Assembly: GCA_937891165.1 (NCBI GenBank)
Contig: CALAEX010000048.1
Location: 1 to 9,870, forward strand
Length of the DNA stretch: 9,870 nucleotides
Source of the DNA: an uncultured Lachnospiraceae bacterium
GTDB taxonomy: Bacteria > Bacillota > Clostridia > Lachnospirales > Lachnospiraceae
Direction: 5' to 3'
This document shows, piece by piece, positions 4,841-9,870 of this stretch. A program made the translations under genes and the position numbers. Position 1 is the stretch's first letter; every line of letters begins with the position of its first letter. The notes beneath the pieces were generated by a model. That model made no database searches. It had not been told where the DNA came from and was given only the letters and a program-made list of their open reading frames with translations.

Positions 4841-7401
4841 CTTTCCTTCCATAACATTTTTAAATCTGTTTTTTTTGGTTCTATTGGATAATCCGTATTC
4901 TGCCTTACCCAGTCCCATTCCCACTCGAACCAATTTCTATGTACGTTATCCGTTTCTCCTTTTAATTCTTTTACTCTATCTTGTATCCAATTCATCCATC
5001 TCTTTTTATAAAAATCTCCAATGAGTCCTGACCATTGACGATTAGAATAATCATGTAATTTTCCTGTTTCGGATTGTGCATAAGCACCCCATGTTGTAAT
5101 TAACATTTTGGCATTCCACTCATACAATCTTTTAGAACAATCATCTGCATTTTTTGCCAAAGCTTTTGCTTGTTCTATCCATCTTCCTAACAAATAATAC
5201 GTATTTGTACTTGTTACTACTTCCATTTTATCTATAATGGCTAAAAATTGATTCGCCTTTGCTTCAAAATCTGCCATTTGCTTAGAATGATATGCCGTTA
5301 CCAATTCCTTATGACAAATCCATGCCTTATTTGATAAAATTTGTTGTAAAATTGTTGCAACATCATACAAATAAGTTTCTTTGTCATACATTTTATTATA
5401 ATCTTCTAACAACAATGTCACTGCTTTTTCTAGTTCTGTTATTGGATAACTAATGATAGCATTTCCCCATGCAGAAGCAGCTTGAATCACAAAATCAGGT
5501 CTTGCATTTACAATAGATTCTGGTGCACCTTGCCCTCTTTGATTGAACTCTGCCAAATATACGGTTTTTAACAAAATGTCCCATGCTTCTTTTGCTGCTT
5601 GACTTTGTATTCCATATCGTCTTCTTATATAACCAATCAACCATTGCTCCAAATTCAGTTCTTTCAATTCTTGTTCTGCATTCTCCTGCCAAATACAATC
5701 AAAGAAAAAGTCATATAAAATAGGATTATTGGCACTTGCTTCTGGAGTAATTCCAATACCTACAATAGAATTACAATGTCCAAACACATAAGGAACATCA
5801 TGTAATAAATTATCCAAATGCCCATGAAGCCCCAAACGACCACCAAAATTATTCAACATACAAAATACCCATGGAGTATTAGAAAACTCTGATTTATAAC
5901 CATAACAACTATTTTCTTTTGCTCCATCTTTATAATGAGGTAATTTTTCTGCATATAAGTCTAAAATCAATGCATGCTCTTTTCCATTCGTTACTTCTGC
6001 AATTCCTTCTAATAATTCCGAAGATGGATTTCCTTCCCAAGACTGAATAAGCCAAACACTATTTTTATTACTAGACAACATCGCTTGTAGTACCTCTTTT
6101 GCAATCTGTCTTGCAGACATATCTCCTATGATACCACCTTCATGAAAAGGGTCTGTCGCATAATAATTGGTTACTTCACCATATACTTCTTTTTGTGCTT
6201 CATAAAATTTCGTAGCATACTCTAAAAAAGACTTGGATGTAGTCTTTAACATACTTGGACGTTGAAAAGAACACCATGTTCCTTGTGGAATCACTTCTAC
6301 TTCTTTATCGTATTTTGCAATATCCACTGGCACAATGCCACTATAACCTTGTAATACTGGCTGTATTCCTAACTTTCTCATAATAAGTTGATTCTTTCTT
6401 GTAAGTTCTGTCCTCTCTTCAAACCAAGAGTCATGTACTGGCCCACCAAATCCAAATAAATTCGACATATATGCCCATGCATAGTACGCTGGTCCTGCGA
6501 TAAACTTCTTAATTTCCTCATGACAATAACCAATTCCCAACAAAAATCTTCGGAATACTTCTTCTTGTGCTGTAATATCTAACACCAAATTTACGCCATT
6601 TAATGCAAGCCAATCTAATTCCTCTCGCCATTCTTTCTCTCCAAAAAATGCCATAGAATAAGAAAAAGTACAATAATTATACGCATATCTTACTTTTGTT
6701 TTTGTTTCCCGCACTACTTTCTTATCTAAAAAAACAACCTGTTCTGGCATTTTCACTTGCTTTCCTACTTGTGAAATATGTACCATACAATACTGTTTTA
6801 AATAATAGTTGATACCTGTTGCCAAAGAAACTCCTGTATTCCCTTTTACACAAATTCCAGTTTCTGTATTACTTAATTCATAATAATCATAACTATGTCC
6901 TACATATGGATTAGGAGCTAATTCTAACGTAAACCAAGATTTATATTTTTCCCCTAATGTCCTTTCAATAATTCCATACACTTCTTCTATTGTATCTTTT
7001 GGTGTAATTTCTACATTATAAATAGAATCTTGAAACGTAGGAATGGTTAGTTCTGGTCGTTGTCTCTTTTTTGTTTCACTCTTTGTTCCCTCAATTATTA
7101 ATCGTTCTAAACTCGGACCTTCTTGTATAGAATGATACTCTATATAAACACGAACCATTCTTGCCTCTTTTTTATTTACAACATAGGTATCTCCAATAGA
7201 AAAATCGCAACTCTCCATAGAAGTCTTTCTTATTAATTCCTCAAAATCTCTGCCATCCATACTTGTATAAATAGTATATTGGACATATCCTTCCTTAGAA
7301 GTAAAAACAGCAATCGAGTCTAAATTATAATTATCGCCCAAATCAAAGTCTTGATAGACTGGAAATCCATACAATTTTTTATCTAAATTTATTACTGACA
7401 T
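4837..7401 (-). CDS. Alpha-N-acetylglucosaminidase, glycoside hydrolase family 89 (NAGLU-like)
   Basis: This 854-residue protein should remove terminal alpha-linked N-acetylglucosamine, as found in some gastric mucin glycans (GlcNAc-alpha-1,4-Gal) and heparan-type chains. An N-terminal discoidin/F5-8-C-like domain (about 20-105, with QYTIYTSMDGRDFEEL at 41-56) is followed by a NAGLU N-terminal domain (about 128-225), a TIM barrel (about 235-565) and a helical C-terminal domain (about 575-850). GH89 signatures include YAYNYCTFSYSMAFFGEKEW (239-258), FIAGPAYYAWAYMSNLFGFG (300-319), DPFHEGG (417-423) and GIGITPEASANNP (548-560). By family comparison, E421 should be the acid/base and E554 the nucleophile. 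I see no signal peptide, so it appears cytoplasmic, acting on imported small glycans. The ATG at 7401 has AGGTGG (7409-7414) upstream. No transporter or other glycosidase lies nearby, so the natural substrate is open. Confidence 0.93.
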   Translation of the reverse strand: MSVINLDKKLYGFPVYQDFDLGDNYNLDSIAVFTSKEGYVQYTIYTSMDGRDFEELIRKTSMESCDFSIGDTYVVNKKEARMVRVYIEYHSIQEGPSLERLIIEGTKSETKKRQRPELTIPTFQDSIYNVEITPKDTIEEVYGIIERTLGEKYKSWFTLELAPNPYVGHSYDYYELSNTETGICVKGNTGVSLATGINYYLKQYCMVHISQVGKQVKMPEQVVFLDKKVVRETKTKVRYAYNYCTFSYSMAFFGEKEWREELDWLALNGVNLVLDITAQEEVFRRFLLGIGYCHEEIKKFIAGPAYYAWAYMSNLFGFGGPVHDSWFEERTELTRKNQLIMRKLGIQPVLQGYSGIVPVDIAKYDKEVEVIPQGTWCSFQRPSMLKTTSKSFLEYATKFYEAQKEVYGEVTNYYATDPFHEGGIIGDMSARQIAKEVLQAMLSSNKNSVWLIQSWEGNPSSELLEGIAEVTNGKEHALILDLYAEKLPHYKDGAKENSCYGYKSEFSNTPWVFCMLNNFGGRLGLHGHLDNLLHDVPYVFGHCNSIVGIGITPEASANNPILYDFFFDCIWQENAEQELKELNLEQWLIGYIRRRYGIQSQAAKEAWDILLKTVYLAEFNQRGQGAPESIVNARPDFVIQAASAWGNAIISYPITELEKAVTLLLEDYNKMYDKETYLYDVATILQQILSNKAWICHKELVTAYHSKQMADFEAKANQFLAIIDKMEVVTSTNTYYLLGRWIEQAKALAKNADDCSKRLYEWNAKMLITTWGAYAQSETGKLHDYSNRQWSGLIGDFYKKRWMNWIQDRVKELKGETDNVHRNWFEWEWDWVRQNTDYPIEPKKTDLKMLWKES

Positions 7402-7454
7402 AAAAACACCACCTATATTTGATATAGATTATTATACCAAATATAAGTGGTGTT
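7402..7454 (-). terminator. 50-bp imperfect palindrome: flagellin terminator overlapping the GH89 ribosome site
   Basis: Arms of 17 bases, 7405-7421 and 7438-7454, pair at 16 of 17 positions (one C/A mismatch, 7413/7446) around a 16-base loop. On the minus strand the structure begins 11 bases after the flagellin stop, ends in GTGGTG followed by five Ts, and is followed at once by the GH89 ATG. It therefore looks like an intrinsic terminator for flagellin transcripts. The GH89 Shine-Dalgarno sequence AGGTGG (7409-7414) lies in the downstream arm, so in any read-through RNA it would be base-paired. The palindrome could instead be a protein operator; the arms are about three helical turns apart. 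Confidence 0.72.
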
Positions 7455-7459
7455 ATCTA
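7431..7459 (-). promoter_or_regulatory. Extended -10 promoter of the GH89 gene, inside the palindrome
   Basis: Read on the minus strand, a perfect TATAAT (7431-7436) is preceded by TGG, forming an extended -10. A weak -35, TAGATA (7454-7459, four of six), lies 17 bases further up. The -10 box falls in the loop of the palindrome, so a transcript starting near 7424 would lack the upstream arm and leave the GH89 ribosome site unpaired. The leader would be about 23 bases. Confidence 0.6.
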
Positions 7460-7465
7460 CTTTAT

Positions 7466-8230
7466 TTATAACATTCCCTGAAACAATCTACGCTGATTAT
7501 TTGTATTTGTCTCTATCTGTTTTTTGGTCATATAAAGTTTATACTCATCTAATAGCTGACTCTTCTTCATTTCTGAAATTGCCTCTGCCATATCCACATC
7601 TTTTTTATTACTCTGTGCCCATTCTAAATTATAACCTGTATTGCTATTATAATTGATTTGATGAGTTAAACCATTGCTATTTGCCCCAAGTCCACTTCTT
7701 GCACTACTAACTTTACTAATGGCTTCATCAATCGTACGAAGGTCAAAATCCCCTGAAGTGACATCAAAGTCTGCAATACCCAATGCTTCTAATGTAGCAC
7801 TTGGAATGGAAATATCTCTTCCACTTCCGCCAGAAGCAATATGCCACTCTGTATTACTTCCATCTAAAAGTTTCCTTGTATTGTATTCTGTATTTTTAGC
7901 AATGCCTTGAATCGAATCTTTTAACTGGTCAATCTCATCCTGAATCACAGAAAGACCTTCTTTTCCATAAATCGATGCATTTCCTGCCTGCACACCTAAT
8001 TCACGAATTCTTTGCAATACATCATTGATATTGCTTAATGCACCATCCGCTACGTTAATTAGACCTTGACCTGCGGATGCATTTTGATTGCTTACTTTAT
8101 ACTCTGTCACTTGACTTTGCAATTTTTCAGAAATCGCAAGCCCTGATGCATCATCTGCCGCAGAGTTAATACGATATCCACTAGAAATCTGCTCATAATA
8201 CTTACTACCATTAATATTAGAAATTGACAT
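7466..8230 (-). CDS. Short atypical flagellin
   Basis: This 254-residue protein is homologous to flagellin, the filament subunit. The N-terminal D1 region is clear: SSGYRINSAADDASGLAISEKL (16-37), NASAGQGLINVADGALSNINDVLQRIRELGVQAGNAS (50-86) and NTEYNTRKLLDG (113-124). The C-terminal D1 match is around NLEWAQSNKKDVDMAEAI (201-218). Both D0 ends are unusual. Only about 15 residues precede SSG, where typical flagellins have about 30, and the last 40 residues (SQLLDEYKLYMTKKQIETNT..., 224 onward) are charged instead of the usual LLxQAxQxMLAQANQ type. The variable centre is very short (about 125-165). No signal peptide is seen or expected, because flagellins leave by the flagellar type III exporter. 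The frame opens at a GTG at 8239, but that codon lies inside the ribosome site AGGTGGAG, so the ATG at 8230 is chosen. It may be a minor or specialised filament protein. Confidence 0.88.
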   Translation of the reverse strand: MSISNINGSKYYEQISSGYRINSAADDASGLAISEKLQSQVTEYKVSNQNASAGQGLINVADGALSNINDVLQRIRELGVQAGNASIYGKEGLSVIQDEIDQLKDSIQGIAKNTEYNTRKLLDGSNTEWHIASGGSGRDISIPSATLEALGIADFDVTSGDFDLRTIDEAISKVSSARSGLGANSNGLTHQINYNSNTGYNLEWAQSNKKDVDMAEAISEMKKSQLLDEYKLYMTKKQIETNTNNQRRLFQGML

Positions 8231-8277
8231 ATACTCCACCTCTTTTCTTCTTTATTTCTTTTTTTCTTCTTACTTTT

Positions 8278-8307
8278 ATTATAAAATAAGGATTCTTACA
8301 CTGTCAA
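8278..8307 (-). promoter_or_regulatory. Consensus sigma-A promoter of the flagellin gene
   Basis: On the minus strand a perfect TTGACA (8302-8307) and a perfect TATAAT (8278-8283) are separated by 18 bases. The transcript would start near 8271, giving a purine-rich leader of about 40 bases (AAGAAGAAAAAAAG-like) ahead of the AGAGGTGGAG ribosome site. No sigma-28 type -10 (GCCGATAA) was found between 8231 and 8447, although most late flagellar genes use one. Confidence 0.82.
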
Positions 8308-8367
8308 GAAAAAAATCCAGAAAAAATTTATAGGACATAAGTCTATATAAATATTTTAAAATTTTAC

Positions 8368-8396
8368 TTGTATTCTTGCAAAACTTAGTATACAAT
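8368..8396 (+). promoter_or_regulatory. Possible weak promoter of pyrBI
   Basis: TACAAT (8391-8396, five of six) lies 17 bases after TTGTAT (8368-8373, three of six). The start would be near 8403, leaving a leader of about 45 bases. The alternative -35 TTGCAA at 8376-8381 is only nine bases from the -10 box and cannot serve it. The call rests mainly on the -10 box and its position. Confidence 0.42.
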
Positions 8397-8410
8397 GTAA
8401 AAAATGCTTA

Positions 8411-8427
8411 TGTACACCTATTGTACA
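8411..8427 (+). promoter_or_regulatory. Small hairpin in the pyrB leader
   Basis: TGTACA occurs twice (8411-8416 and 8422-8427) with five bases between, forming a 6-bp stem nine bases ahead of the ribosome site GGAGG (8437-8441). It is too short for a terminator and has no T run. It could be a protein site, since TGTACA is itself palindromic, or of no consequence. Confidence 0.25.
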
Positions 8428-8447
8428 AAGCGGAACGGAGGATTTTT

Positions 8448-9371
8448 ATGAGACACTTAATTAGTCCACAGGATTTATCCCTTACGGAATTAAATGATTT
8501 ACTTGTTCTAGCAGATGATATTGCTAAGAACCCAAAAAAATATTCTGAATGTTGTCATGGCAAGAAATTAGCCACTTTATTTTATGAACCAAGTACTCGT
8601 ACCCGTCTTAGCTTCGAAGCTGCAATGCTCAATATGGGAGGTAGTGTCCTTGGTTTTTCTTCTGCTGACTCCTCTTCTGCTTCTAAAGGAGAAAGCGTAT
8701 CCGATACTATTCGTGTTGTATCTTGTTATGCTGACATTTGTGCTATGCGTCATCCAAAGGAAGGTGCTCCTTATGTAGCTTCTATGCACTCTTCTATTCC
8801 AGTTGTCAATGCAGGAGATGGCGGTCACAATCATCCAACACAGACATTAACTGACCTCTTAACTATGAAGTCTTTAAAAGGTCGTTTAGATGGTTTAACA
8901 ATTGGTTGTTGTGGTGACTTAAAGTTTGGTCGTACCGTACATTCCTTAGTGAATACTATGATTCAATTCCCAAATGTAAAATTTGTGTTTATCTCTCCAG
9001 AAGAACTTCGTATTCCAACCTATCTTCGAGAAGAAACATTAAATGCAAATAATATTGAATACAAGGAAGTTCGTGTATTAGAAGAAGTTATGCCAGAATT
9101 AGATGTCCTTTATATGACTAGAGTACAGAAAGAGCGTTTCTTTAACGAAGAAGATTATATTCGTTTAAAAGATTCCTTTATCTTAGATAATGCTAAAATG
9201 AGATTAGCAAAAGAGGATATGTTAGTTCTTCATCCACTTCCAAGAGTAAACGAAATTTCTGTAGAAGTAGACAATGACCCTCGTGCTGCTTACTTTAAGC
9301 AAGTACAGTTTGGTGTTTATGCTCGTATGGCACTTATTATGACATTGCTTGGAGTAGAAAAACCACAATAA
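8448..9371 (+). CDS. pyrB: Aspartate carbamoyltransferase, catalytic subunit
   Basis: The enzyme joins carbamoyl phosphate and aspartate to give N-carbamoyl-aspartate, the committed step of pyrimidine synthesis, in the cytoplasm. The 307-residue length is typical. The carbamoyl phosphate site is seen as FYEPSTRTRLSFE (45-57, with STRTR at 49-53) and SASKGES (77-83, K80 being the residue that reaches into the neighbouring subunit's active site). Further signatures are NAGDGGHNHPTQTLTDL (121-137), GDLKFGRTVHSL (156-167) and HPLPRVNEI near the C-terminus. The frame is open upstream to an ATG at 8376, but ACGGAGG (8435-8441) placed before the ATG at 8448 and the family N-terminus (MRHLISPQDLS) fix the start. 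pyrI follows after 18 bases, so the holoenzyme is probably the allosteric PyrB-PyrI type. Confidence 0.97.
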   Translation: MRHLISPQDLSLTELNDLLVLADDIAKNPKKYSECCHGKKLATLFYEPSTRTRLSFEAAMLNMGGSVLGFSSADSSSASKGESVSDTIRVVSCYADICAMRHPKEGAPYVASMHSSIPVVNAGDGGHNHPTQTLTDLLTMKSLKGRLDGLTIGCCGDLKFGRTVHSLVNTMIQFPNVKFVFISPEELRIPTYLREETLNANNIEYKEVRVLEEVMPELDVLYMTRVQKERFFNEEDYIRLKDSFILDNAKMRLAKEDMLVLHPLPRVNEISVEVDNDPRAAYFKQVQFGVYARMALIMTLLGVEKPQ

Positions 9372-9389
9372 ACGAAAGGAGATACACTC

Positions 9390-9824
9390 ATGTTAAATAT
9401 CGGTGGATTAAATGAAGGAATTGTTTTAGACCACATTCATGCTGGTGGTGCTATGGAAATTTATAATTACCTGAACTTAGAAAAGTTAGATTGCAGTGTT
9501 GCTATTATTAAAAACGCAAAGAGCAATAAAATGGGTAAAAAAGATATTGTAAAAATTGACCAGATTATTGATATTGACTTCAATATGCTTGCCTTTTTAG
9601 AGCCAAATATGACTATCAACTATATCAAAGATGGCGTTCGTGTAGAAAAAAAACAATTAGACTTACCAGAACATATTTATGGTATTATTAAATGTAAAAA
9701 CCCACGCTGTATTACTTCTATCGAACAAGAATTACCACACCGCTTTAAATTAACAAATCGTGAAAAAGCAATTTATAGATGTGAATATTGCGAACAGTCC
9801 TTTAAACAACATAGAAAAAAATAA
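9390..9824 (+). CDS. pyrI: Aspartate carbamoyltransferase, regulatory subunit
   Basis: The 144-residue protein binds nucleotide effectors in its N-terminal domain and holds the catalytic trimers together through a C-terminal zinc domain. The nucleotide-binding part is recognised by GIVLDHIHAGGAMEIYNYL (10-28) and by IIKNAKSNKMGKKDIVKI (39-56), which resembles the effector-site segment. The zinc ligands are C102, C107, C131 and C134 (CKNPRC and CEYC), with the same spacing as in Escherichia coli PyrI. The start has AAAGGAGA a few bases upstream and lies 18 bases after pyrB, so both are one transcript. CTP/ATP feedback control of the complex is known for the family and is inferred here. Confidence 0.96.
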   Translation: MLNIGGLNEGIVLDHIHAGGAMEIYNYLNLEKLDCSVAIIKNAKSNKMGKKDIVKIDQIIDIDFNMLAFLEPNMTINYIKDGVRVEKKQLDLPEHIYGIIKCKNPRCITSIEQELPHRFKLTNREKAIYRCEYCEQSFKQHRKK

Positions 9825-9834
9825 ATTTTAAATA

Positions 9835-9858
9835 TGGGGGATGTTGCAACATCCCCCA
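9835..9858 (+). terminator. GC-rich palindrome downstream of pyrI, possible terminator
   Basis: An exact 24-bp palindrome, TGGGGGATGTTG (9835-9846) followed by its complement (9847-9858), begins 10 bases after the pyrI stop. It can form a stem of about ten base pairs with a four-base loop. The sequence after it (CATAAATATTAA, to the window end) has no T run, so an intrinsic terminator is not proved; the remainder may lie outside the window. On the minus strand it is followed by TATTTAAAATTTATTTTTT, so it may also act for a convergent gene. Confidence 0.5.
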
Positions 9859-9870
9859 CATAAATATTAA

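Noticed and set aside
8231..8239. GTG start three codons upstream for the flagellin
   Set aside because: The GTG is part of the Shine-Dalgarno sequence AGGTGGAG that serves the ATG at 8230.
8397..8447. PyrR-binding attenuator or pyrimidine riboswitch ahead of pyrB
   Set aside because: The leader is only about 45 bases, has no terminator/antiterminator pair, and I could not find the conserved PyrR-binding loop.
8404..8451. A 15-codon open frame (MLMYTYCTKRNGGFL) ending in TGA that overlaps the pyrB ATG, resembling a leader peptide
   Set aside because: It has no ribosome site of its own, and its start sits at the predicted transcript start. The TGA is automatic whenever a gene begins ATGA, so only a chance upstream ATG is needed. 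No terminator follows that it could control.
1..9870. CRISPR arrays, tRNA or rRNA genes, insertion sequences, phage genes
   Set aside because: I looked on both strands and found no regularly spaced repeats, cloverleaf-like sequences or transposase/integrase-like proteins.

Overview
The window looks like chromosome from a low-GC, Gram-positive, motile anaerobe of the Clostridia, most likely a gut Lachnospiraceae. The evidence is AT-rich DNA with strong AGGAGG-type ribosome sites, the gene order rpmE / DUF1385 / prmC that is common in Clostridia, a Lachnospiraceae-style short flagellin, a LytTR/DUF3021 pair, and a GH89 glycosidase of the kind found in mucin- or glycan-using bacteria. Assignment to this family is inference; no rRNA or other taxonomic marker is present.

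Layout. Positions 1-8230 are coded almost entirely on the minus strand and 8448-9824 on the plus strand. Reading the minus strand from its upstream end: a short flagellin (7466-8230) under a near-perfect sigma-A promoter; a cytoplasmic-looking alpha-N-acetylglucosaminidase of family GH89 (4837-7401), separated from the flagellin gene by a 50-bp imperfect palindrome that holds both an extended -10 promoter and the GH89 ribosome site; a four-gene LytTR operon (2584-4704) made of a LytTR DNA-binding regulator, a four-helix DUF3021 membrane protein, a small cysteine-rich flavodoxin-like protein and a flavodoxin-like protein with a membrane tail; then rpmE (ribosomal protein L31), a DUF1385 membrane protein with a long charged tail, and prmC (release-factor glutamine methyltransferase), with prfA expected just beyond the left edge. 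On the plus strand, pyrB and pyrI encode the catalytic and regulatory subunits of aspartate carbamoyltransferase.

The most interesting part is the LytTR operon. A promoter with a 17-bp spacer sits 10 bp downstream of two 11-bp direct repeats whose starts are exactly 21 bp apart (two helical turns), the usual arrangement of a LytTR operator. The operon therefore looks like an autoregulated LytTR regulatory system, with DUF3021 as the probable membrane partner. Its output appears to be a pair of flavodoxin-fold proteins with complementary features: one has a CX2CX2CX7C cysteine cluster but no FMN phosphate loop, and the other has a phosphate loop but no cysteine cluster and carries three membrane helices. 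I know of no described function for such a set.

Other points of interest are the promoter-in-hairpin design between the flagellin and GH89 genes, the flagellin whose D0 ends are shortened and atypical and whose promoter is sigma-A rather than sigma-28, and the apparent lack of a signal peptide on the GH89 enzyme. No tRNA, rRNA, CRISPR array, insertion sequence or phage gene was seen. No intergenic stretch exceeds 300 bases; the longest (8231-8447) holds two divergent promoters.
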